Assembly: GCA_011065225.1 (NCBI GenBank)
Contig: JAAKFC010000054.1
Location: 1 to 8,495 of the forward strand
Length of the DNA stretch: 8,495 nt
Direction: 5' to 3'
Source: Chlamydiota bacterium
Lineage (GTDB): Bacteria > Chlamydiota > Chlamydiia > Chlamydiales > Rhabdochlamydiaceae
Part shown: positions 1 through 6,102 of the stretch, piece after piece
Layout: every line of letters starts with the position of its first letter
Position numbering within the stretch: position 1 is the first letter of the stretch
The notes under the pieces: generated by a model
Told to the model about the DNA's origin: nothing
What the model saw: the letters and a program-made list of their open reading frames with translations, nothing else
Database searches by the model: none
Position numbers and translations under genes: made by a program

Positions 1-190
1 ATGGCATAGTGAAGAGGAGTATTCCCATGATGGTCTTTAGCTTTTAAAAGCTCTAAATCACCCTTTTCAATAACCTTTTTAATAAGAAGTTTGGCGATCT
101 CTGTACGATTCTGTAACATGGCCCAGTGAAGAAGAGTATTCCCATCATTGTTTTTAGCTTTTAAAAGCTCTAAATCACCCTTTTCAATAA
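1..190 (-). repeat. tandem 117-bp ankyrin-coding repeat
   Basis: Bases 1-73 and 118-190 are near-identical copies, differing at about 6 of 73 positions, with an offset of 117 bp (39 codons). On the coding strand each copy encodes IEKGDLELLKAK followed by an NTxLHxA ankyrin signature. The identity at DNA level, including synonymous positions, suggests recent duplication or gene conversion within the ankyrin gene. The array may continue left of the window. Confidence 0.85.
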
Positions 191-326
191 TTTCTTTAAC
201 GAAGTTTAGGTTGTTTTGTTGAGCCCATAAAAGCATTTCTAAATTTGTTTTTAAAGTTGGCGGGGGAAACAAAAAGTTGGTAAGATCGGTGCAGTAAGAA
301 GTAATTGTATTAAATAAAATAGACAT
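1..326 (-). CDS. ankyrin-repeat protein, N-terminal part (3' end outside window)
   Basis: An open frame runs on the minus strand from an ATG at 326 to the left edge, giving about 108 residues. It begins MSILFNTITSYCTDLTNFLF and has no stop before the edge. After a roughly 30-residue N-terminal segment come ankyrin-like units with the signatures DGNTLLHWAM and HGNTPLHYA, each followed by a helix such as NRTEIAKLLIKK. Consecutive units are 39 residues apart rather than the usual 33; the extra length is in the KKVIEKGDLELLKAK stretch. Ankyrin proteins bind other proteins, and many intracellular bacteria secrete them as host-directed effectors. An effector role here is inference only: no secretion signal can be called, and the C-terminus is missing. 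The gene points the same way as hemW, 100 bp downstream of it, but has its own predicted promoter. There is no clear Shine-Dalgarno; an internal ATG at 236 is an alternative start. Confidence 0.85.
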   Translation of the reverse strand, partial: MSILFNTITSYCTDLTNFLFPPPTLKTNLEMLLWAQQNNLNFVKEIIEKGDLELLKAKNNDGNTLLHWAMLQNRTEIAKLLIKKVIEKGDLELLKAKDHHGNTPLHYA

Positions 327-336
327 TTTATCATAT

Positions 337-366
337 ATAATATCATAAATTTAAAAAAAAAGTCAA
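337..366 (-). promoter_or_regulatory. predicted sigma70-type promoter of the ankyrin gene
   Basis: On the minus strand TTGACT (361-366) is followed after 18 bp by TATTAT (337-342). Each differs from the consensus hexamer at one position. The predicted start of transcription falls near 330, only a few bases before the ATG at 326, so the mRNA would be nearly leaderless. The rest of the 100-bp gap between hemW and this gene (327-426) is AT-rich. It has a run of A bases on the plus strand and no hairpin that would make a convincing hemW terminator. Confidence 0.45.
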
Positions 367-426
367 GAAAAAATGTCTTTGTGTAGGCATCAAATAGAAA
401 TGTCCCAGTGGTGCATAAAATAAAAT

Positions 427-1521
427 TTAAATGATTTCAGTAGCGACAGTATCATAGAAGAGGATGCCTTTAGAGGTGAGTTTGCAATGAGATCCTTTCC
501 TTTCGAGAAAATTTTCAGTTTCAAGTTTAGCAAGAAGGATATGAGTAGCATCGGGCAGATCAAAGACCTTAAGATCCACTCCTTCTAAGAGTCTCAGTTG
601 GACAGCAAGGAGTTCATGGACATTTTGGGGATAGGGGAGGTCTTCGGTGAAATCAACAGGAGTTCGATTTTCTTTTAGTGCTCTCATGTAGCGATGGAGA
701 TGAGCGACATTGCGAAATCGCTTTCCATTGTAGTAGCTGAAAGCTGAGGGGCCCAGGCCAAAAAAAGGGCGTGCAGTCCAATAGCCGATATTGTGGCGAG
801 AGGTATATCCAGGGCGGGCAAAAGCAGAAATTTCATAGCGTTTCAGCCCAATTTCTTCTAGGTGTGATGTTGCCGCTTGGAGCATTTTCAAATTCTCTTC
901 TGGGGAAGGAAGATTGAGGGTCCTCTTGAAAAATGCGGTATTGGGCTCAATGGTGAGATTGTAAAGAGAAAGATGGGTAATAGGAAGGGTTTTGAGTTTG
1001 TGAAGTGTGTTTTCGAAATTTTTACTAGTTTGCTCAGGCAACTCATACATGAGATCAATAGAAATGTTCGTGATGTCGGCGTTATGGGTGATATGGATGG
1101 CATCAATCGCTCTTTTGGCATTGTGCGTTCTTTCAAGAAGAAGAAGGCTGTCGTCTTCAAGGGATTGGACGCCGATGCTCACCCGATTAATTCCTGCGCC
1201 TTTGAGCTTTGACATCAGTTCTTTGGTCACATCTTCAGGATTCGCTTCGATTGTGATTTCGCAGTCGGAGGAATAGGGAATTTTTTCTAGAAGGGTATGA
1301 ATGGCCTTTGCACCAAATAGAGTCGGCGTTCCCCCTCCAAAATAGATCGAAGTAATCTCATGCTCTTCCATTTTGGGCAAGAGTCTCTGCCACTCAGAAA
1401 GAAGTGCATCGAGTAGAGCTTTGCGATGTTCTTCTTTATTGGGAACAACAAAGAAATGGCAATAGGGACATTTTTTGTTGCAAAAGGGGATGTGGAAATA
1501 AAGACTGAGCGGTTTTACCAT
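427..1521 (-). CDS. hemW: HemW-type radical SAM heme chaperone
   Basis: This 364-residue protein has the HemW length and motif set. An N-terminal HIPFC segment leads into a CxxxCxxC cluster motif (Cys14, Cys18, Cys21, in CPYCHF), which binds the radical SAM [4Fe-4S] cluster. GGGTPT (62-67) and EANPED (92-97) are the usual SAM-binding elements. HNIGYW (243-248) matches the HNxxYW motif that separates heme-binding HemW from true coproporphyrinogen dehydrogenase HemN. HemW proteins bind heme and are thought to deliver it to respiratory enzymes; older annotations call them oxygen-independent coproporphyrinogen III oxidase. The start ATG overlaps the end of the upstream coiled-coil gene by 7 bp, so the two are probably co-transcribed and translationally coupled. 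In C. trachomatis the equivalent gene (hemN_1, CT052) sits in the same place beside sucA. Confidence 0.92.
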   Translation of the reverse strand: MVKPLSLYFHIPFCNKKCPYCHFFVVPNKEEHRKALLDALLSEWQRLLPKMEEHEITSIYFGGGTPTLFGAKAIHTLLEKIPYSSDCEITIEANPEDVTKELMSKLKGAGINRVSIGVQSLEDDSLLLLERTHNAKRAIDAIHITHNADITNISIDLMYELPEQTSKNFENTLHKLKTLPITHLSLYNLTIEPNTAFFKRTLNLPSPEENLKMLQAATSHLEEIGLKRYEISAFARPGYTSRHNIGYWTARPFFGLGPSAFSYYNGKRFRNVAHLHRYMRALKENRTPVDFTEDLPYPQNVHELLAVQLRLLEGVDLKVFDLPDATHILLAKLETENFLERKGSHCKLTSKGILFYDTVATEII

Positions 1522-1985
1522 TCATCCGCATCGGGATCTGCGAGAATTCCCCGCTTCCAGCGATTTTTGTCGCTGAAAGGATCTTCTTCTTCGCTATAAA
1601 TGTTAGAGGGGGTTTCTTCTTCGGTGGTTTCTGTAGGAGTGGTTTCTTGGGTTGTGGAGGTTTCAGTTTCAGCACTATAGGATTCGGTTCCCATGTCATA
1701 ACCGCCTCCTTCTGTTTCCGTATTGACCTGCATGTCGGGCATACTTTGAGGTTCTTGATAGGCAGCGCGGGCAGTTCTCTTTGGAGGAGTATATTCTTCA
1801 GTTTCACCACTTTCCTTAAGGAAACGAAGACGCCGTCTCTCATCTTCAACTTTTTTTCGGATCGCCTCGATCTCTTCTTTGTGCTTGGTAATATCTTTTT
1901 TGGGAACAAGTCCGAGCTTAAGCCAATGTTCTAAATCAGCTAGCTCATTTTCAAGCTTTTTTAGTCGTTCACTTTTGAGATTCAT
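1515..1985 (-). CDS. small coiled-coil protein, CT053-like, unknown function
   Basis: This 156-residue protein has three visible parts. Residues 1 to about 60 are charged and heptad-like, starting MNLKSERLKKLENELADLEH and containing WLKLGLVPKKD, and probably form a coiled coil. Residues from about 60 to 134 are low complexity, rich in Thr, Glu and Ser, and likely disordered. The last 22 residues form a compact acidic/aromatic tail with DPFSDKNRWKRGIL and a terminal DADEW. There is no signal peptide, membrane segment or catalytic motif. Its position between hemW and divergent sucA matches the hypothetical gene CT053 of C. trachomatis, so it is probably a conserved chlamydial protein; that is inference from order and character. 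It is the first gene of an operon with hemW, and its TAA lies inside the hemW start (7-bp overlap). A weak GGGG element lies about 11 bases before the ATG. I do not recognise a function. Confidence 0.8.
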   Translation of the reverse strand: MNLKSERLKKLENELADLEHWLKLGLVPKKDITKHKEEIEAIRKKVEDERRRLRFLKESGETEEYTPPKRTARAAYQEPQSMPDMQVNTETEGGGYDMGTESYSAETETSTTQETTPTETTEEETPSNIYSEEEDPFSDKNRWKRGILADPDADEW

Positions 1986-2000
1986 CTACACACACCCCAG

Positions 2001-2014
2001 ATTACCTAGGTAAT
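2001..2014. promoter_or_regulatory. 14-bp perfect palindrome, candidate operator
   Basis: ATTACCTAGGTAAT reads the same on both strands. It lies 15 bp upstream of the CT053-like start and overlaps the predicted -10 of that gene's promoter, where a repressor could act. With no loop it is more likely a dimer binding site than a hairpin. Its half-site TTACC/GGTAA recurs at 2080-2091. The regulator is unknown. Confidence 0.4.
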
Positions 2015-2040
2015 TTACAAAAACTTTGTTTTATTGCCTA
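2012..2040 (-). promoter_or_regulatory. possible promoter of the CT053-like/hemW operon
   Basis: On the minus strand TAGGCA (2035-2040) and TAAATT (2012-2017) are separated by 17 bp. Each hexamer matches the sigma70 consensus at 4 of 6 positions. Placement just upstream of the divergent gene supports it, but the match alone is weak. Confidence 0.25.
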
Positions 2041-2061
2041 GAGAAAATTTTTTTCTATACA
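2034..2061 (+). promoter_or_regulatory. possible promoter of the sucA-sucB-lpd operon
   Basis: TTGCCT (2034-2039) and TATACA (2056-2061) lie 16 bp apart, each matching the sigma70 consensus at 4 of 6 positions. This would place it back-to-back with the opposing promoter and give an untranslated leader of about 170 bases before the preferred sucA start. The evidence is weak. Confidence 0.25.
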
Positions 2062-2079
2062 CATTCCAGTTCAAAAAGC

Positions 2080-2091
2080 GGTAATTTTACC
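2080..2091. promoter_or_regulatory. inverted repeat GGTAA-TT-TTACC, candidate operator
   Basis: A 5-bp inverted repeat with a 2-bp centre lies in the divergent intergenic region, just downstream of the possible sucA promoter. Its arms are the same TTACC/GGTAA words as the palindrome at 2001-2014, in the opposite arrangement. The two centres are about 78 bp apart. Confidence 0.3.
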
Positions 2092-2239
2092 AAAGCTTAT
2101 GCACTAGATTTTCTATCCTCAAAGCAGGTGTTTTTCCAATGAATTAAGGCTGATGGAAAAAATTGGAAAGATAGGCGATGCAAGGACAGGCAAAAACGGT
2201 TTTTTGCATTTTCTTGTATATGTGGTATATGTAGCAATT

Positions 2240-4975
2240 ATGAGTCAAGAAGCATCCTTTTCTTACGTCAATCTTGCCAATCTTAAAATGCTAGAAGGGC
2301 TATATGAGCAGTGGTTACAAGATCCCAATAGTGTGGATGTTTCTTGGAAGAATTTTTTTGAAGGAATGCAGTTTGCCTCGCATCTTCCCAAGGTTCTTCC
2401 CCATCGGCAGGATAGCGCGGATCTTCGCATTTACTATCTCATCAATGCCTATCGGACCTATGGCCATTTAATGGCGAATTGCGATGTTTTGGCCACGGAA
2501 AAAGCCCCTTTACCTCGTGAACTCAAGCTGGAGAATTTTGGCCTTTCAGAAAAAGATCTCGATACAGAATTTCCAACTAGCGGTCTTTTTGAAAAAGAAA
2601 AAGCTCCTCTTCGAGAGATCATAGAGGTTTTACAAAAGACCTATTGCCAGACGATTGGCATTGAATATATGGATCTCGGCTCAGTGGAAATCGAAAAATG
2701 GATACAAGAGAGAGTCGAGCCCTATTTCCCTTCTGGCCTCAGCAATGAGGATCGAATTACCATTCTTCAAGAGTTGAATCAGGCGGAAGGATTCGAAACT
2801 TTTTTGCATACCAAATATGTGGGGCAAAAGCGTTTTTCCTTAGAGGGGGCCGAAACTTTCATTCCCATGTTGCACGCAATCTTGGATATGGGAGGGGAGT
2901 TAGGGGTGAGCGATGTGGTCCTTGGGATGGCCCATAGGGGTAGGCTCAATGTTCTGGCCAATATCATGGGCAAATCCTATGCCTATATTTTTGAAGAGTT
3001 CGAAGATCATTATACTCCCGATCTCGTTGAATCGACAGGAGATGTCAAATACCATATGGGTTTTGCAGGGACCTATGCGACGAAAGAGAAAAAAAATATT
3101 CAGATTGTTCTCTCAGCCAATCCCAGTCATCTCGAGTCGGTTGATCCTGTTGTGGAGGGAGGAACACGGGCTCTACAAGAACAAAGACCTCGTGATAAAC
3201 AAAATGAAGTCGTTCCTATTTTGGTGCATGGGGATGCAGCAGTTGCTAGCCAAGGAGTGGTCTATGAGACGATGACAATGTCTCAGTTAAATGGCTATGG
3301 CACCAAGGGAACGATCCATATTGTGATCAATAACCAAATTGGCTTTACAACCTATCCCAAAGATGGCCGTTCCACTCGCTATTGTACCGATATTGCCAAA
3401 GCCTTTGGATCTCCGGTTTTGCATGTCAATGGAGAAGATCCGGAAAGCTGTGTAAATGCTGGCAAAATTGCCATGCAGTTGCGTCAACAATTTGGCTGTG
3501 ATGTTTTCATTGATTTGATGGGGTATCGCAAATATGGTCATAATGAAAGTGATGAGCCAACATTTACGCAGCCTCTCCAATACCAGACCATTCGGGCGAA
3601 AAAAACCATGCGGCAAATCTACCGCGACCGTCTCGTTGAATCAGGAGTTTTAAGCGAAGCAAAAGCCGAAGAAATGGAAAAAAGTTTTCGCGATAATCTG
3701 TCTGGAGTTTTGGAATCAGTTAAATCGAAAAAAACGGTTCCTAAAAAACTCGAAATGCCTGTAGTAGGCAAACATTTAGAAGAGTTTTTTGCACCTATTG
3801 ATACAAAGATAGAAAAAGAGAGCCTACTTGCCCTCGGGCAAAAAATCGCTGAAATTCCAAATGGGGTCAATGTCCATCCTAAAATAGCACGCCTGCTCAA
3901 AGAGAGGCAAAAGGCTCTTATGGAGGATCCTGCAATTCCTGTGATCGATTGGGGAACAGGAGAACTGCTTGCCTATGGTTCTTTAGCAACACAAGGAGTC
4001 CATATTCGCCTATCCGGACAAGATTCAAGGCGTGGGACTTTTTCTCATCGACATAGCCTCTATGTCGATCAGGTCAATGCTTCTCATTATTTTCCCCTTT
4101 CGCACTTAAGCGAAAAGCAAGCTCCTGTCGACATATTCAATTCTCCCTTATCAGAAATGGGCGTGATGGGCTTTGATTTTGGATATAGCCTGATGTATCC
4201 CAATTCTCTCGTCTTGTGGGAAGGGCAATTTGGCGATTTTGCCAATGCAGCCCAGGTGATCATCGATCAGTACATCGCAACTTCTGAGATGAAATGGGGA
4301 CACGCAACCAATTTGACTTTGCTGCTTCCCCATGGATATGAGGGAATGGGAGCCGAACACTCTTCTGGTCGCATCGAACGGTTCTTGCAAATGTGTGCTG
4401 ATGAAAATATGATCATTGCCAATGCCACAACGCCAGCCCAATTTTTTCATCTTCTTAGGCGTCAAGCCCTGCGAGAAAGAAAAAAGCCTCTTGTTGTTTT
4501 CACTCCCAAAGCGTATTTACGTCATCCCTTATGCCGCAGTCCGCTGAATGACTTTACAGAAGGGAATTTTTCTGAAGTGCTTGATGACCCTACTCCGCCC
4601 AATGCTCCCAAGAGGATTCTCATTTGCAGTGGCAAGTTCTATTATGAACTCTTGCAGGAAAGAGAAAAAAGGGGGGGGGAGGATGTTCTCATTCGGATTG
4701 AACAACTCTATCCCTTACATGTCTTAAAACTGCAAGAAATCTTTACTAAATATGCAAGTGCATGTATCTGTATTTGGGTGCAAGAGGAGCATGAAAACAT
4801 GGGAGCTTGGGTCTACATGCGTCCCCGTTTAGAAAAGATCATCGATGGAAAAATGCCCCTTTCCTATGTGGGAAGGATGCCAGCTTCTGTAACGGCTGCG
4901 GGATCTCATGCTTTGCACAAGTTGGAATATGAGGCACTTTTAGAGCAACTCTATAGCGAAGGATCAAAATCATGA
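2240..4975 (+). CDS. sucA: 2-oxoglutarate dehydrogenase E1 component
   Basis: SucA is the thiamine diphosphate-dependent E1 subunit. It decarboxylates 2-oxoglutarate and passes the succinyl group to the lipoyl arm of SucB. From the ATG at 2240 the protein has 911 residues, close to the usual length of about 930. Its N-terminus (ANLKMLEGLYEQWLQDPNSV) is the E1o-specific segment that contacts E2. Cofactor and substrate motifs follow: MAHRGR with His232, NPSHLE with His297, HGDAAV with Asp332, and NNQIGF with Asn364. The transketolase-like part has SGQDSRRGTFSHRH, and near the C-terminus are RIEQLYPL and VQEEHENMGAW. The frame is open back to an ATG at 2153, which would add 29 residues ending in a hydrophobic stretch (FLHFLVYVVYVAI). 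I prefer 2240 because that start matches the family N-terminus, although neither start has a strong Shine-Dalgarno. The gene overlaps sucB by ATGA. An A6G9 run lies at 4665-4679. Confidence 0.95.
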   Translation: MSQEASFSYVNLANLKMLEGLYEQWLQDPNSVDVSWKNFFEGMQFASHLPKVLPHRQDSADLRIYYLINAYRTYGHLMANCDVLATEKAPLPRELKLENFGLSEKDLDTEFPTSGLFEKEKAPLREIIEVLQKTYCQTIGIEYMDLGSVEIEKWIQERVEPYFPSGLSNEDRITILQELNQAEGFETFLHTKYVGQKRFSLEGAETFIPMLHAILDMGGELGVSDVVLGMAHRGRLNVLANIMGKSYAYIFEEFEDHYTPDLVESTGDVKYHMGFAGTYATKEKKNIQIVLSANPSHLESVDPVVEGGTRALQEQRPRDKQNEVVPILVHGDAAVASQGVVYETMTMSQLNGYGTKGTIHIVINNQIGFTTYPKDGRSTRYCTDIAKAFGSPVLHVNGEDPESCVNAGKIAMQLRQQFGCDVFIDLMGYRKYGHNESDEPTFTQPLQYQTIRAKKTMRQIYRDRLVESGVLSEAKAEEMEKSFRDNLSGVLESVKSKKTVPKKLEMPVVGKHLEEFFAPIDTKIEKESLLALGQKIAEIPNGVNVHPKIARLLKERQKALMEDPAIPVIDWGTGELLAYGSLATQGVHIRLSGQDSRRGTFSHRHSLYVDQVNASHYFPLSHLSEKQAPVDIFNSPLSEMGVMGFDFGYSLMYPNSLVLWEGQFGDFANAAQVIIDQYIATSEMKWGHATNLTLLLPHGYEGMGAEHSSGRIERFLQMCADENMIIANATTPAQFFHLLRRQALRERKKPLVVFTPKAYLRHPLCRSPLNDFTEGNFSEVLDDPTPPNAPKRILICSGKFYYELLQEREKRGGEDVLIRIEQLYPLHVLKLQEIFTKYASACICIWVQEEHENMGAWVYMRPRLEKIIDGKMPLSYVGRMPASVTAAGSHALHKLEYEALLEQLYSEGSKS
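4665..4679 (+). repeat. A6G9 homopolymer tract inside sucA
   Basis: Six A followed by nine G lie in the coding sequence, read as AAA-AGG-GGG-GGG-GAG (Lys810-Arg811-Gly812-Gly813-Glu814). The frame is intact as given. A one-base slip would remove the last 97 or so residues, including the conserved RIEQLYP and EEHENMGAW segments. Confidence 0.9.
4958..4963 (+). promoter_or_regulatory. sucB ribosome binding site within sucA
   Basis: GAAGGA lies 8 bases before the ATG at 4972, inside the last codons of sucA. It supports the 4972 start over the second ATG at 4978. With the ATGA overlap it points to coupled translation of E1 and E2. Confidence 0.7.
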
Positions 4976-6102
4976 AAATGGAAATCAAAGTCCCTTCAGC
5001 GGGAGAATCTGTTGCAGAGGCTACTGTCAGCCAGATTTTGAAAGAGAGTGGTAGCTCTGTCAAAACAGATGATGAGATTATCGAGTTCGAGACCGAGAAG
5101 GTCAATCAAGTGATCTATTCTCCAGGAGATGGAGTTCTCGAGCTGACCGTAAAAGTCGATGATGTAGTCAAAGTTGGTCAAGTAATTGGTCATGTCGATA
5201 CAGAAGGGGTTGCTGCTGCAGCGCCCTCGCCCCCTCCCAAAGAAGAAGAAGAAAAAGAAGTAACTCCAGCTCCGCCTGTAAAAGCCGAAGAAGGACCACC
5301 AGTGCGAATAATGCCAGAGGAGCATGTGCAAGAGCTCGAAAAACCCAAAGAAGCACCTGTTCCCTCACCTCCACCTACTCTTCCTAAAACCAAAACTGAA
5401 GAGGGAACAGTCACTAGACGCCGCATGTCTGGGCTTCGCAAAACCATTGCTGAAAGACTTGTTGCAGCCAAAAATCAAACCGCCATGCTCACCACCTTCA
5501 ACGAAGTGGATATGACCCAAATCATGGAAATCCGCGTTCGCGAACAAGAAAACTTTATGAAACGCAATGGTGTGAAACTCGGTTTCATGTCTTTTTTTGT
5601 GAAAGCTGTTGTCGCTGCACTCAAAGAATTCCCCGATGTGAATTCTTTTCTCGATGGCGATGAAATTGTCACATTTCATATCTATGATGTTTGCATTGCC
5701 GTCTCAACTGAAAAAGGACTGATGGTGCCAGTGATTCGCGGATGCGATGAAAAGAGCTTTGGCGAAATTGAAAACGACATTGCCGTCTTTGCTAAAAAAG
5801 CGCGCGAAGGAAAAATTTCGATCGATGATATGCGTGGGGGAAGCTTTACCATCACCAACGGAGGGGTTTTTGGCTCGATGCTCTCCACCCCCATCCTCAA
5901 CCCACCCCAAAGCGGCATTTTGGGGATGCACACCATTGTGAAGCGCCCCCTAGTGTCTGGCGATCAGATTGTGATCCGCCCCATCATGTATCTTGCCCTT
6001 AGCTATGATCATCGCATTGTTGATGGTAGAGAAGCGATCCAATTTCTTGTCCACTTGAAAAACAACCTCGAAGAACCCACTAGGATGCTAATAGATCTAT
6101 GA
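4972..6102 (+). CDS. sucB: dihydrolipoyllysine succinyltransferase, E2 of 2-oxoglutarate dehydrogenase
   Basis: SucB is the core E2 subunit; it transfers the succinyl group from its lipoyl arm to CoA. The 376 residues divide into three parts. Residues 1 to about 77 form a lipoyl domain with the swinging-arm lysine Lys43 in ETEKVN. Residues from about 78 to 147 form a linker rich in Pro, Glu, Lys and Ala. From about 150 to the end is the acyltransferase domain, starting RMSGLRKTIAERL, with GGVFGSMLSTPI and the active-site DHRIVDG (His347, Asp351). The peripheral subunit-binding domain, which in most bacterial E2 proteins lies between lipoyl and catalytic domains and anchors E3 (and often E1), is not visible. 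The linker holds only a short PVRIMPEEHVQELEKP segment. The position after sucA, with ATGA overlaps on both sides, settles the substrate as 2-oxoglutarate rather than pyruvate. Confidence 0.95.
   Translation: MKMEIKVPSAGESVAEATVSQILKESGSSVKTDDEIIEFETEKVNQVIYSPGDGVLELTVKVDDVVKVGQVIGHVDTEGVAAAAPSPPPKEEEEKEVTPAPPVKAEEGPPVRIMPEEHVQELEKPKEAPVPSPPPTLPKTKTEEGTVTRRRMSGLRKTIAERLVAAKNQTAMLTTFNEVDMTQIMEIRVREQENFMKRNGVKLGFMSFFVKAVVAALKEFPDVNSFLDGDEIVTFHIYDVCIAVSTEKGLMVPVIRGCDEKSFGEIENDIAVFAKKAREGKISIDDMRGGSFTITNGGVFGSMLSTPILNPPQSGILGMHTIVKRPLVSGDQIVIRPIMYLALSYDHRIVDGREAIQFLVHLKNNLEEPTRMLIDL

Noticed and set aside
1..190. CRISPR-like direct repeats
   Set aside because: The repeated units lie in an open frame with ankyrin signatures, differ at several positions and have a 117-bp codon-based period.
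877..1276. Plus-strand open frames across hemW
   Set aside because: They are opposite the conserved HemW coding sequence, overlap each other in different frames and show no family features.
427..1521. Coproporphyrinogen III dehydrogenase (HemN)
   Set aside because: The cluster motif is CPYCHF without the extra HemN cysteine pattern, the length is about 364 rather than about 450 residues, and HNxxYW is present, all pointing to HemW.
1436..1909. 157-codon minus-strand frame overlapping hemW and the CT053-like gene
   Set aside because: It is a shifted frame across two real genes, with low-complexity Lys/Pro/Ser translation produced by the Thr/Glu-rich coding sequence.
5168..5471. Minus-strand open frames opposite the SucB linker
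   Set aside because: The Ser/Gly- and Leu-rich translations simply mirror the Pro/Glu/Ala-rich linker codons.
4972..6102. Pyruvate dehydrogenase E2 or branched-chain E2
   Set aside because: The gene directly follows and overlaps sucA, has a single lipoyl domain, and its catalytic motifs fit the succinyltransferase type.
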